From Ligula intestinalis (Eukaryota; Platyhelminthes; Cestoda; Diphyllobothriidea; Diphyllobothriidae): a stretch of 64,000 nt of DNA. The stretch spans positions 12,881,181-12,945,180 of the forward strand of contig JAYGXS010000009.1 of NCBI GenBank assembly GCA_036362985.1, given 5' to 3'. A program made the position numbers and the translations under genes. This document shows positions 1 through 11,949 of the stretch, piece by piece. The first letter of the stretch is position 1. Every line of letters starts with the position of its first letter. The notes under the pieces were generated by a model. It was given only the letters and a program-made list of their open reading frames with translations, made no database searches and had not been told where the DNA came from.

Positions 1-2600
1 CACGGAAAACTGCTAATAAAACTCTCTTAAATTTAACTAGAATTGGAAATCTGTAAGAATACGTCACATATCTGAGAGGAGGATTCAATACCGCCAGCAC
101 AAATAAACATACTGTTATATTCCGAGGTAAAATTTTGCAATTTTCTTTACATCCTGGCCGAAAGTTCATACATACAATTAACAGTGGTCGCCGAAAATCA
201 TGCAATGTGCCGACATATGCTGAAGATTAATACTTTTTCGCGAATAAGCATTAACTCAGATTGTGAAAGTGATTAGCGTGTGGCCTATTCTGAAGTCAAT
301 TCAGTAATGATAGGATGCGGGCTTTTAACGGGCTTCGTTCTGACAACTAGTGAGTGCCATCGATTTTGAAAACTGAATATCCAAGCAGTAGGTGTTTCTA
401 TCATTTTTTTAGGAAAAAAAGTCATTTCTTTTAGTGGTTTGAAAGCAAATTACGCTTAATTTAAATTAAATACTCAAAGAAATGGCATCTTTCTATTTAA
501 AAAAAGTTGCTTATTATGCGTTTTTTACAATTTTGAAATATGTATTCATTATGAATCTTATATATCAATTTATTAATGCTGCTTATACAACATAAAGCAT
601 GTTCCACATCGATTACAAAATCGTTTGAAAACTTTGAGACTTTTTCTCATACTAAAGGTGAAAACGTACTTTTCCCTTAAACAGGATATTCACGGTGCGC
701 AGTTTTTAAACCTTCAACTCGAGTGTAGTGTTCAGTAGGTTTCAAAATTATTTGGCGATTGATAAATTTTTAGAATCAAAAGCTACTCTTTTTTAGCATA
801 AAATTTACAGAAGGCGTGTTTCGCTGTCAATTAAGTACAAAATGTTTTTTTCGTGCATTTTTTCCATAAAATATATTTGAATTTATAAAGGCAGTCAAAA
901 TCAATGATAAAAATGCATAAAATATTAGCAGCGAATTTATGCAATATAACAATTTTTGCTGGTAATGTGCACGAAGCTCATTAAAAGCCCGCATTCTATG
1001 TTGACTGAAATGAAATCAAAATTTGCTAAATGCTAATCAGTAACACAACCTGAGTCAATGCCTATAAGAAAAAGAGGATCAATCTTGTGCGTATCTTGGC
1101 ATGTTGCGTGATGTTCGGCGACTACTGTATACCTTATCCTACTTTCTTACTTTTGTGTTTGTGTGACGGGTTACTGTCGATGGGTAGAAATTCACAAGTT
1201 CAACTGGATTATCCGGAAGAACCTCGTCCTTCTTTCATTTTATCGATTGAAATGCATGGCCCTCTGATCCACATGTATCTATAATTTGTTAAAAAACGAG
1301 CACCCCAGCATATTTAATTCGGAGGGGAAAAGTTGAAAAGCCAATACTTTGAACGCAGTCGTGCAAAACGCAAATGTACTGGTGGCATTAGAAACCATAC
1401 CATCCTAGGAAAGCAGTATGTGTTGCCAGCGCTATAGACGACTGAGCCATGAATACCCACCAAAAACCACGAGTAAAATCGAATTGGGCGTATAATACAC
1501 ATGCATTCCTCTGATACGTGTACAATCTACCAGTTGTAACACACTTAGGCAAGTAGCTGTCCAGAATCTCTTCAGTGTTCAATTTGGCAGCCACCAGACA
1601 AAATTAAATGTATGGGCGTTTTGGAAGATTTGAGTAAGTATCCTTACCCTCTTGTGAATAATTAAGCACTCCTGCTGGGAATCTTACTAGTTTGTTGGAG
1701 TAGGGTGGGTTGGTAACATGCCTGCCGTTCGATTAGATTTGCGGTTTCCGGCGGGTGCTAATAACTTAGTTGTCTAGAACGCTTGGCTGTAGATAAGCTT
1801 TGCCTACGCTGGTGTGGTTTCAAATCTCACCAGGACAGCTGCATTTTGCGCAAAAAAAATTTAGGCAATACAAGCAAAGTGTACTTTGGCAATTTGCATT
1901 ATATTTATATTCACTGGCAGTAACGAATATTCCTTCCTCCCCTCTGTTGTATGACCTGCACATACAGGCTTCCAATTGTAGTTAAATCAAAAGAGAATTT
2001 TCTAGTGATTTTTCGTGCTAAAAACTAATTGAATTGTCTACCATACGAACAAATTAATGGATTTAATTAAGCTGGAATAGAAACCCAGCGGACAGAAAAA
2101 AAATGCAGCTACATAACGGGCATTGGCCACCATGAAAGAAATACTCTAGAGTATACTTCACCTCAGGTGCCATTCCGTCCACCCAGTAGGGAAAAGCAGA
2201 TAGAAGTTGAATTTTACATTAAAAACGAAATGCTACTGACGGAATCGTATAAAACGTCTTATACGACTGAAGATAGCGTAAACACCGCTGCGAGAAAGTT
2301 GGTACAGAATACAGCATTACGTGGTTTACCGTAACACACTTGATAACCAATGTCTTCTATGGTGGATGTAATGCTGATTTCTTTGATTATTTGTCGGACA
2401 AGTTCTAAAGGAATGCCGAGTAGACTTGCAAAGTGATTGTGATTCGTTTTGGAAGGGCGCAAGTCTAAGTGGGGAGTACGAACAGTGATCTTCGTCATCA
2501 GATAGTAAACAAAAACATTGGCTGTTTCGCTATTATCATATGAGAGGTATATAGGTTGTTATTTTACGAGCAACTATTTGTATGAAGACGTAAAAATACC
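1..2600. other. AT-rich intergenic stretch, nothing recognised
   Basis: Reading frames here are short and overlap on both strands, with no family motif, splice-consistent exon, tRNA or tandem repeat that I can support. Homopolymer A and T runs are frequent. I see no gene. Confidence 0.6.
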
Positions 2601-2635
2601 ACATTTATTTGTTCGATTGACCCAATCGTAAAATA

Positions 2636-2785
2636 TTGCGGCCCCGGTGGAAGTCAAACACACACAGCAAGGGAGTTTTTTTGCGCAGCCGTCCTTCTAG
2701 ACAACCGAGCTATGAAGCTCCATTTGTTTTGTTGCTACCGCTTGCAGTTCCATTGTTTAGAGACAGATTTGAGGTTCAACATACC
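2636..2785 (-). mobile_element. tRNA-like SINE head, degenerate
   Basis: On the plus strand this piece aligns by eye with the better SINE copy at 41,150. Both have a gcgg start, then ggaagtcaaac, a short divergent run, then ttgcgcagcc and finally a ctgagctac/ccgagctatg block. Read on the minus strand, that last block corresponds to the D-arm (A box) region of a tRNA-like head. The copy is worn and no clean B box survives. The assignment rests on similarity between the two copies in this window, so it is tentative. Confidence 0.35.
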
Positions 2786-2949
2786 ACATTGCTGAGTTCC
2801 TCAACTTTTCATACGGTTTCTGGTACAGCAGTTAAAAATTCAAAGTATACTTTCTACAATTATTTTGTACTGTGCACAGCGTTGAGACTTCAGAACATCC
2901 TTTTTTTTTCGTTTGTAACTCCAAAAGATATAACCCCCTAGAACTTACC

Positions 2950-3834
2950 TTGAATATGCCCACTACGAAGCAGCTATTTTAGAGTTAGTGAAGCATGCAA
3001 CGCATCACATTTTGTCTGCCAGGATTTTTCAAATATTGTTTGCATGTATGTATGATCTTAAGATGTCAAAGTAAAGTAAAAGGAGGCAGAAATAACCTCC
3101 TAGAATTAATAAAAATCACACACTTTTCAAAAAGGAAGGTAGAGTTTCTACTTTGCATCAAAATTTATCTTCTATTATAGAAGCATGAAGGCTAATAAAA
3201 ACATATTTTTCCATCTGCGTGGCTTAAGAGGGGAAGCTAGTTATCTCCGAGTGAAGTAATCCATAAAAAATTTTTAGGAGATACAAATAAAGAGTTTTTT
3301 ATTTGCACGTTAGCTAGTTTCGCAGGGATTATTTTTAGCGCTCGGTCGTGTCCACAAATCAAACCAAAAACGCCAGCTGCCTAATGGAGGGCGTCACGAG
3401 ATTTGTGAGATCGGTTGTTTCTTCCGAAACTGTCACATTTTGAAGTCTTTCACAAACAAAAAAATATTTGCCTATCATTTTGGGTCGTCAACTGGGAAGG
3501 CTTTGCACCATCAACTATACACTCACGTTCTAAGAACACACTGAAAGTTAAGGTTTCATAATCGTCAACGCAGACAAAGCGCTGCTAAGAACGCTATATT
3601 AAAGAAATTGTTTGGCGGTTTTATTCTAAATGTGCCGTTTTTCCTGAATTATTTCCATAGCATTTTACATAAACGCTCTTATGCGCAAAATTATATGAAT
3701 CCCTTTTTGCTCACTGTCAGCTGCAAAATAACTGCAGCTGTGTGTTTTCATTTCTTCACTTATAACTTATTTTACAGTTATTCTGGACTTGTACTTGTAC
3801 CTAATCAGATAAGTTCCTGCTGTTGGATGGATGG
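2950..3834. other. Intergenic stretch, nothing recognised
   Basis: No coding motif, tRNA-like box pair or repeat is visible here. The interval ends where the 3' end of the RTE-like LINE begins on the minus strand. Confidence 0.55.
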
Positions 3835-5400
3835 GCTACACGGATGTCACTGATAGCGGTGGCCTATTGGCGGCGGTCTAAAGCGAGCTGTTAGCAGACG
3901 TTAACCCAATGTTTGTTCCAATGTCGCAAGCTCTAAAGGTTTTGGAGGCGCATCCGTTTGAAGTCCGACTCGACGGTGTTGAGCCATGTCTGCAGCTGAC
4001 CGCCTTGTCCAGTGTGCGCTACGAGAGGGGTTCACGAGAAATCTGCAGAGGTCCGTCGATGGTTTGCGCAGGACATGGCCAAACCATTGATATCGGCGAT
4101 GCTAGACGTACGATGACAGACTTGGTAATTTGAAAAATCTGCAGTATAGTTCGACATTGTAAATGCGATCCAGACAGAAGACACTTAAGAGGCGTCAAAG
4201 ACACCAACAGCCAAAGACTTCGAGCGATAGGATGTCTGCCTTTCTCTCTGGTCATGTTTTGCAGGCATATACTAAGACCAGTCTGATTGATGCTTTGTAT
4301 ATCAGCAGCTTAGTACGTAAGCTGATGTCTGAACGAGACCAACGTGGTCTGGCTAGCAGCCTAAATGCATTTCTAGCCTGTGAGTTACGGTTCCCGATCT
4401 CGTCTTTGGCCTGTCCGTTTGCTAGCGTATTCAAGCCCGAATAACGGAAGCAGCTAACTTCTTCGATAGGTTGACCGCCGATAAAAAGTGGTTGTGTTGT
4501 GGCGAGATACGTAGTCAGGAGCTGTGTCTTGCGTAGATTACTCGTCAGACCAAAAGTTGCAGCGAAGCTGGTGATTCTGTCTAGCGTTGGCTGTAGTGAC
4601 TGCAGATTTTTACGAAGTACGACGGCGTCATCGGCATATTCCAGGTCAGGTACTCTGAATTCGGGGCTGATTTCACATCCACTGTCAGGTAGAATTTATT
4701 GATGCATCACCCAGTTGATCAAGAAGTTTGAAAGAACTAGGGAGAGAGAGGACCCTTGTCAAACTCCACTAGCCAGAGAAAAAACAATTGACTCTTCACC
4801 AAGAGTTCTTACTGGAGCTGATGTTGTGCTATAGTAAGCTTTTATCACGTTGAACAACTTTGGTAAGAGACCGTCAGCAAGCAAGGCTTGCCATAAAACT
4901 TCTATGTTGATAGAATCAAAGGCGGCCTTGAAGTCAATGAAACTGGTGGTGGTGACCTAGTGATTTGGATGTCTGTGCTACAGTATGTGGCGTAGAATGG
5001 AAATGTGGTGAATACATACCCTACTTGAACGAAATCCTTTTTGGTTAAGACGAGTGCGAAGATTGCGCTCAGTTGAAAATCAGCGGAGAATAACGGTCGC
5101 AAAAACTTTGGTGGCTATATCTATAAGGCTGATGCCACGGTCATTTGAACAAATTGTCATGTCACCGCACTTCGGTATGGGTAAGATAATGGACATTGAC
5201 AAGTCAGTGGGGATAAGTTCTGTAGTCCATAAAGTCAAGTAAAGTCAGTGTAGCGATTCCGTCAAAGCAGAACCATTAGTTTGGTAGGTTTCTGCTGGGA
5301 TACCATCTTCACCCACTGCCTTCCAACCTTTCAGTCTTTGCAATACCGATTCTACTTCAGTTCTCGTCGGTTGCTCGCAGACACTATCGTGTGGAAATCC
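3835..5400 (-). pseudogene. Reverse transcriptase domain of the RTE-like LINE
   Basis: Copies element RNA into DNA at a nicked target in intact relatives. Read from high to low coordinates, the motifs are: WKAVGEDGIPAETYQ near 5,310; NQKGFRSSRVCIHHI near 5,020; FIDFKAAFDSI at about 4,939-4,908, with the first catalytic aspartate; QGSSLSLVLSNFLINW near 4,750; and EYADDAVVL, whose YADD catalytic box lies at 4,627-4,638. The YKASIRLVLVYACKT thumb region follows near 4,270, then the GGQLQTWLN tail near 3,990. The core aspartates survive, but stops interrupt the frame, including one just before QGSS and two before FIDFK. This is a pseudogene. Confidence 0.85.
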
Positions 5401-6039
5401 AGGTGATAGCTGTAGGCTCGCAGGTGAACTTATAGGCGGATCCAGTAGCTCGCTAAAGTGCTCTCACCATCGATCGATGTCGCCAGCCATATCAGTTATC
5501 ACCTGATGCGACTTATCCCGAACAGTAATGCAAGGCGTTTTATATTTGCCAGCTGGTTTACGTAAAAGATAATAGAGATGGTGGAAGTTACCAGAGTTTA
5601 AAGCTGATTCCAGGGGGCCAGCTAACTCGGTCCAATGGTTCTGACCGTCGCATCTTGCTCATTGCGTAGTTTGACGTATCAATGAGCGGTTGTTCTCCGA
5701 GGTTAAAAACCGAGCGATTCTTGCTTGTGTCGAGATATTGAAGGTCGTTGTGGAGATCTAGTCCTTCCTCGGTAATACTTGTTGCTCAAGCTCGAATTCA
5801 TTGCACTATATAGCGTATCTCTCACGTGTGGCCACTAAGCATCTGGCGAAGTTTGATTATTGACGTTATCTAGAGGTTCTACGCAAACAGAGGAGTGGTC
5901 TTGGATCCGTGCAGTGAGACTTTAGTTAAACGCTACATGGGTTTCTGTGTGTGATAGTGCCACAACGTTGACCTGTTTTGGGGGCAGTTTATTGCTGCGA
6001 TTCGACAAGTGGAGCGTAAAGCAGGCATGGACAAGTACA

Positions 6040-6770
6040 TGATCTGATCAAACATCCAAAACTCGAAACGATCGGCTATCGATTACTATGGTGGTCCACC
6101 TTGAGCGTTCTAAGATAAAGTCTATCTGGTTTGCCGTTAGACCATAGTTTGAATAGCATGTTAGCAACTGCCGATGGGTATGTTGTAAACGAGTGTTTTT
6201 AACAACGAGATGATTATATTCAGCAAATTCTGTATTCGGTAATTCGGTATTTTGGCCATTGTAGCTTAAATGCATTCATAGAACTCAGTATTAACTGCTT
6301 CATCCACTTGCGATGTTAGGGCACAAACGGCAACCAAAAACATATATTTGCTATGGTGCCTTTGGATTGGGCTGTGGCAATCTATTCTGAGGTAGGGTCA
6401 AACGATAAGAGAGTGTTATGCATCTTCTTTGTCATGGCTATTGCCACCCCATGTAGCCCTGTGTCCATTTGTAGTCCACAGTGGATGAGCACGTACTCAG
6501 CATCCTCTTGTGGGACCTTGATTTCTCTCGTTCCAGAGTCATGGAGACGAACTTCAGACAACAGGCAACATTTACCTCATAGTCCCACAATGTGGGTCGT
6601 AGAAGTGTTTGACGTCCGGCATTAAGCAATGTCCGCACATTCCAGCAACCGATGTTGAAGATGTGTCGCGAATTTAGGGTAATGGCTTGCACATTTGACG
6701 TTCCGGGCACCAGACGACCACGAAGCGCGTCGCCAACACGGCCATCCGCATAGAAAATAATATCCAAAAG
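6040..6770 (-). pseudogene. AP-like endonuclease domain of the RTE-like LINE
   Basis: Nicks target DNA to prime reverse transcription in intact LINEs. The N-terminal strand motif CWNVRTLLNAG lies at about 6,647-6,615, followed by DYEVNVACC where family members usually carry the D...L.E motif. The middle is broken by stops between 6,438 and 6,275. The C-terminal part is recognisable from NTRLQHTHRQLLT through NQIDFILERSRW near 6,110, matching the family's NQID-(Y/H)-(I/M)-L segment. The expected H-less but DH-containing end is not clear. The upstream ATG near 6,767 is the first in this frame but may not be the native start. Confidence 0.8.
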
Positions 6771-6799
6771 CTCGTTTTTTTGGTAAACGAGGAACAGTT

Positions 6800-7410
6800 T
6801 TATCTTATTTTAAAGGGCTTGATGTAAACGTCGAACAAACGGGCAAGTAGTCAACTTATGAATGAATACAGCAAAAAGTAACGAAATGAAGAGGAACTCT
6901 ATTCCGCAATATTCAATAACTTCGTATCCAATCATTTCCAAATACACAAAATATTTTGATTAAAGGCAAGTTCTTGTTGTATAAAGAAAGTGGTTGCTTT
7001 AAGTTTTATACTTAACAAACCATTTTAATTTATTTTTCTTATTTAAAGCTATTTTTGACGTCTCCACAAGCTGGGAATTATCGAGAAAATTATATTTTTC
7101 TTAACAAACACTTAGAACTTCTTATAGCTATTTCAAGTACTTAATATGCTTAATGTTGCTCATTATTACTCATACGTTTTCGTTAATGCGTTTTCACTGG
7201 TATGCGAGAAATAATCAAACATTTACAAATATAGGAAGTGTGCTTGCAGCACTCGCAGAACCGTATATGTTGCATCAAACCAGATCCAAATCCACTGTTA
7301 ATTGATTATAAGTTCAATAATCTAAGGACTGGGCCCTCGGTTCGTTGTTTTGCTAATTTTTATCGACAACACAACTCGGGTGTGGCGGGATTTTCATCGG
7401 CTACATTACA
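6800..7410. other. AT-rich spacer
   Basis: This stretch lies between the 5' end of the LINE and the hammerhead-like motif near 7,430. I see no coding motif. Short reading frames here have no recognisable domain. Confidence 0.5.
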
Positions 7411-7475
7411 GTTGGCTGCACGTAGCTGATGAGGGCCAACAGCCTGAAATAGCTTTACTATGTTGGCTGTCACTG
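7411..7475 (+). ncRNA. Hammerhead-ribozyme-like motif, probably inactive
   Basis: Box I CTGATGA lies at 7,426-7,432 and box II GAAA at 7,446-7,449. Between them GGGC and GCCT can pair (one G-U, three Watson-Crick) as helix II with a five-base loop. After box II, ATAG and CTAT can close a helix III with a five-base loop. The next base, however, is G, where natural hammerheads need A, C or U at the cleavage position, and helix I pairing is weak. I read it as a decayed retroelement hammerhead or a chance resemblance. Confidence 0.35.
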
Positions 7476-7649
7476 CCGGATACTAAAACAAATTGACCTT
7501 TGTTTATCATGTTCATGGCTAACTAACGGAACTCACACGTCTGGTTGCATCTTGAGGCTCACTCTTGAGATACGCCACCGCTACGCAGTTAGATTGACGG
7601 AAAAAGTTATTTGTCTCTACAGTCCGTAATCAGCCAGTCATACAGAAAC

Positions 7650-8600
7650 CCAAATGGTGTACTGAATAAAGGTAACTTCAACATTCCTGAATGCAAAAGA
7701 CCTGTTGATTGACATGCAATGAGCGCTTAGAGGAGAGAATCATGATAATTTCACGCTGGAAGTTGTAGGTAACCTGTGTTTTTTAAGGATGCTTCCCTGT
7801 TTATGACATGCACTTTGGTAAGCGTTAATGAAGGAAAAAACTTGTATTTGTCTACATAAGGTCATCGCGGACACAATAAGGTTTGCCACAGAAACTTACT
7901 TTTAACTGATCATGTGCGTTTTAGTCCAAAAATGACAGTTCGAAGGATTTTTTCATCCTTTAAAATTAAAAGTTGGCAAAAACTTATTATTTAAGCAACC
8001 GTACAACCAAAGGCGTTGTAAGCAGTAAATTTTAGCCTCGAATGAATACAACCAATATTCCGAATGTGCAATTTAAGAATTGCGCAGCAATAAAGTAATG
8101 AAGAACGTTAATTATTTTTTTCATTTTCAAATATTTTGCCGCAAGCCAAACGCAATCAATTCCGCATTCCCAATCCGGAATATTTATGTGCAAACTAAAT
8201 GGGAAATCATGATACATTGGAAACGCGTATCGTAAATTTTGCATGCAGTTGGCAATGATTGCAATTCTCTCGAGCATCACGTACTCAAAAGTAGTAGGTT
8301 TAAAGTACTCTATTTCCAACTACCGGCGCATTAAGATATATATATTACTTGCTCAGCTGTATATCCAATGTTCACACGACGTCAGTGAAATTTTTTCGTC
8401 CTATGCAGGTACCTGTCAGTTATGTGCGAATTTGCGTGCAGAAACTCTTCGTGACTGAATGATAGAAAAAAGCATTTCATTTATTTAAGATCAACGATGA
8501 TACCCAAGTAAGCATTTAGAAAGTAAAGTAAGGCAAATGAACGTTTTCGATTAATTCATCATTCTGCTTGGCTAAAGAGAGGCGAAAAAAATCAATATCA
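7650..8600. other. Intergenic stretch, nothing recognised
   Basis: Opposing short frames near 8,030-8,460 overlap on both strands and show no family motif. I see no gene or structured repeat here. Confidence 0.5.
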
Positions 8601-8604
8601 AGCG

Positions 8605-8690
8605 CGATCCTTACTCACTTGGTAGACAGTGGTCATCGAGTACACGTCAAACAAACATTTAGAGTCATCAATAAAGTGCTTGCGAAACAT
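8605..8690 (+). pseudogene. Penelope-like element C-terminal scrap
   Basis: One frame reads HLVDSGHRVHVKQTFRV and ends at a TAA stop near 8,697. It matches the HLLDSGH-VDVKT-FRV segment that follows the GIY-YIG core in the two PLE copies at 9.6 and 12.3 kb, but it lies on the opposite strand. Only about 30 codons are recognisable. This is an old fragment with no sign of function. Confidence 0.6.
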
Positions 8691-8759
8691 TCAAAGTAAC
8701 CACGTCAGCGGATACCTGCGATGGCAGAGGCAGTCGCCATACGCCCCACTTATTCAATT

Positions 8760-9293
8760 TTATGTGCAGAAAAGGCTTTTTTAGCGGACATAATTCTTCC
8801 GCTTTCGAAAACTACTTGAAAAATCTCCACATGCTTCTTAGCAGGTCATAAAACAGGGACGAGCTGCGCCATCAGGCATCCTAAGGCCACCGATGCCGTG
8901 GCTAGATGTTGACACTTAGCGTTCTCATGCCTCCCAAAATAACTCGAATCATGGATGATGGAACGAAATGAGCTAATTTTCGGAAGTCATCTCTACTTTC
9001 CAACACCCTTTCCCTTTCTACTCCTCAATTGAGACTAAAATGTGATCCATTTATCCCTTCGCACCACTCGAACCCTTCCTCAGAATAAATGTAGATTGGT
9101 TGCTTATAATTTCGTTAACTCAACTCTACTATAAATTACTGTATTGCTTGATGATAAAAAAATTGAAATCGTTCATTCACCTAACTTGACTGTCTGAATT
9201 GTATTAATGTTTAAATACCGTCAAATAACAACCGCATGCACACACGGCCAGTTTTATCAAAATAATTGGATAAAATAACTAGCCTGAATCTCC
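8760..9293. other. Left flank of the PLE
   Basis: No coding motif is visible. Similarity to the pLTR begins sharply at 9,294, so this interval is taken as the insertion flank. No target-site duplication could be matched to the other flank at 12,552. Confidence 0.5.
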
Positions 9294-9897
9294 ACAAATT
9301 TCGAGACAGCTCATCAGCTGCTTCTTGTCGTTGTATAAGAATGTTAACGAAGACACATATATGAGTGGTGAATCTCACATAATAACTGATAACAGCAAGG
9401 AACTTGAGCCAGTTTAAAAATTAATCGATAAAGGATGGAAACGTTAAGTCAACAGATGGGGAGTAGTGGATGGGAGAAGTTAACGAAAAACACTTGGGAA
9501 ATTAAATTAAACGGCCAATCACCAGAGCAGATGGACGATGATGACATGATCAAGCTGCTTACATAGGTCAGGTTTCTCCCACCGTATCTATGCAGCTTCT
9601 AAAAAGCACAGTATTCGGTTTGTTCGGGCCCGAACAAGCACTCGAAACTCTGTTTTAACGTCGACATAATGACCGCTGTCTAATAGATGCTTGGTAATGA
9701 AGGACCTTGGTATTCTGTCATCTTGCTTCAAAAGCCAATTAGGCAAGTGCTCAGCGGCCCTGGCTACGAGTTGCCTTTGCGTGCGCCCAATGTATTTGCA
9801 TCCACAATTACATGTGAATTCGTAAACACAATTGGAGGTGGCATGCAATGGCAGAGCATTCTTTGCCCATTTTAATGGAATACTTTTGGTAGAACTT
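9294..9897 (-). repeat. Downstream pLTR of the PLE
   Basis: This is a direct repeat of 11,950-12,551. It covers the end of the GIY-YIG coding region and the 3' untranslated part. Its 3' end (9,294 on the plus strand) carries only the first half of the hammerhead motif, boxes CTGATGA and GAAA. Unrelated flank then begins within what would be helix III. Confidence 0.88.
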
Positions 9898-11582
9898 AAG
9901 AAGACTAATTTGGCTGCGTTGTAGGTTCTTTCTATCGTACAGCGTAATCGTCGCTTGATTGTGTTGGAAATGTCGTCACCTTTGAATGGTAAGTATATCA
10001 TGACGGGCGTTTTTGGAACTGACTGTTCCAGAAATTTTGGCCGTAGGGGATTGCTGTACTTTTGAATGAAGCGTGCCAGGTAGCCACAGTTGAGTAGGGC
10101 TGAGTTAAGACGAGAAAGCTCTTCTAGTAGAGTCTAACTAGAGCAAATGTTCCTTGCTCGTTGAAAAAGGTTCTGTACCAGATTACTCTTCCACTGAATT
10201 GGCACAAAGCTCATGAAGTGTAGATATTGCCCTTTACAGGTCTTTTTGTGGAAAACCGAGCGCCCTATGGAACCATCATCCTCTCTAATCATGAGGACGT
10301 CTAGGAAGGGGAGCTTGTTACGCTGCTCTGTTTCCATTATAAATTTACTTTTAGGATGTAAATTGTTCATAAATTTGAGAAGGTCATCGGCCTCCTCATT
10401 GGAATCAACGATTGTGAATATGTCATCCATATATCTTCTGTATAAGATTGTATTGCTAAGTCTTGAAGACGCTTTTTCTTCTAAATAACCCATAAAAACA
10501 TCCGCAAATGTGGGCCCTAGCGGATTGCCCATTGCTACTTCGTCAATTTGCCTGTAAAGTTGTCCATTACATAGAAATTGAACATTTGTGGTGCAGAGTA
10601 ACAGTAATTGGCGCAGTATTGCAGGTGACAGGCATGTTTCGGACGCATGGGCAAAAATAATGTCTATTGTCTCGTCCAGCGGTACATTTGTAAATATTGA
10701 TTCGACGTCTAGTGAAATTATAAATTTATCCGTTACTTTTTGAAGCTTGATGTCCTTGATAAATTGAAAAGTGTCCTTCGTAGTGTAAGTGGAGAATCGT
10801 TCTCGAATGGGCTTTATTTCCTTTACAAGCCATTGTGCTAATCTATGTTGGGGGGAATTGGACATAGAGAGAATTGGTCGTAAAGGTATATCCTTTTTGT
10901 GAGTTTTGGGGAGTCCGTATAGTCTAGGGATATGCGTACCTCTGGGCTTTAGGGACAGCGCAGTTGAGGAGTCAATAAGATTATCTTCTGACAATTGTTT
11001 AATCAGTTTCCAGGCAGAGTTTTCTATTGCCTTTGTTTCCTCTTTACCTGACGCCCCTAGACGTAATTTGCTCTGATCGCTTAAAATGGATTCCATTTTT
11101 CTTACATAGTCCTTTCGGTTAAGGAAGACCACTCCATGGCCTTTATCGGGTTTGGAAATGGTGATTTCTTCATTGTGTTTCAGTGCAGAAAGAGCATCCA
11201 TGTGTTCTTTTGTAAGTGGTGTCAGTTGTGTTACTGGAGCTTTGCGGTACTGATGCGCAATGTCGACCATTTTTGCCTTCACCCAGTTCACATCACCAGT
11301 GGATCTGGGTAATAGATCTGCCAGCTGTGAATTTAGGTCTTCAAATTGCGCCTCAATTTATATTGGGTTTATTCTCCTGTTTAGAACGCAAAAGTATAGT
11401 CCTCGTGATATAGCCTCTGATTGAAGCTTAGTAAGTTTGATGGCAGATAAATTGAGAAGAATTTCATCTATGTTCGGAGGAAATGTGTCACCAATATATG
11501 TCTTGCATAATTTCTTCCTTAATTTAAGGCCATAAGTCTGTCTTGTCTTCTTTTGTATAATGCATGCATGTTTCATGAACAT
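9519..11582 (-). pseudogene. PLE reverse transcriptase plus GIY-YIG polyprotein
   Basis: One minus-strand frame runs about 690 codons from 11,582 to a stop at 9,519-9,521, interrupted only by stops at 11,358-11,360, 10,134-10,136 and 9,588-9,590. Counting residues from 11,291, RT motifs are KPDKG (47-51), RLYGLPKTHK (123-132), LDVESIFTNVP (194-204, first catalytic Asp), MGNPLGPTFADV (254-265), the YMDD box (287-290) and LPFLDV (327-332). Downstream of the second stop comes the endonuclease: VYEF, two nearby cysteines, YIGRT, a conserved Arg and His, then HLLDSGH. The third stop replaces a TAC codon still present in the copy at 12.2 kb. The N-terminal region above 11,582 is shifted out of frame and runs to about 11,820. 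Group: GIY-YIG-bearing Penelope-like. Confidence 0.92.
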
Positions 11583-11599
11583 TTACCAACAGTAGAAAC

Positions 11600-11949
11600 T
11601 TATCTTATCCTAAACATGCTTTGCTTGATCCAAGCGACATTTGTTGGTTCAGAATTGCGCCACCAAGTCTTCAATTCTTGACTGTGCAAGGTGGTCCAGA
11701 TTTTTAATGGTTGGATGCAATTTCCTCGAAGGAGGATTTTGTAGAATTCCACTGGATATTCCTTGTTATCAATGCAATTCTGTAAAAATTTAATGTGTGT
11801 ATTTTCCTTCGTTATTTTGCAACGCTATTCTAAAAGTCTATCCAGAGACTTTATTATATCCAAGGGGAGGTGCCGTTTGAGAAATTTTAAGGTGTTTTTC
11901 CCCGGTACCAATTGCAGACAGGCATAAACAGCAGAATTCATTGATATCA
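11600..11949 (-). other. PLE 5' leader and decayed N-terminus
   Basis: Between the junction and the continuous coding frame the minus strand shows peptide pieces in more than one frame (for example FLQNCIDNKEYPVEFYK near 11,770 and LEDLVAQF-like text near 11,660). This suggests the N-terminal region of the PLE protein with frameshifts. The first 20 or so bases of the leader supply the second half of the hammerhead fold. Confidence 0.5.

Larger units (their letters stand above)
3835..6790 (-). mobile_element. RTE-like non-LTR retrotransposon, decayed
   Basis: A nearly full-length ORF2 of a LINE can be followed on the minus strand from about 6,770 (5') to 3,835 (3'). The order is endonuclease N-terminus, endonuclease C-terminus, reverse transcriptase, C-terminal tail. 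The frame is broken many times by stops and shifts, so it cannot make a working protein. The endonuclease start (CWNVRTLLNAG) and the tail motif (GGQLQTWLN) resemble RTE-clade elements common in flatworms; the clade call is from memory of the family. The element is more GC-rich than its flanks. No poly(A) or short tandem repeat tail and no target-site duplication could be fixed at the 3' end. Confidence 0.85.

Noticed and set aside
7510..7590. Possible tRNA-like head after the 7.43 kb hammerhead-like motif
   Set aside because: Neither an A box nor a B box matches well enough. The resemblance depends on allowing many changes.
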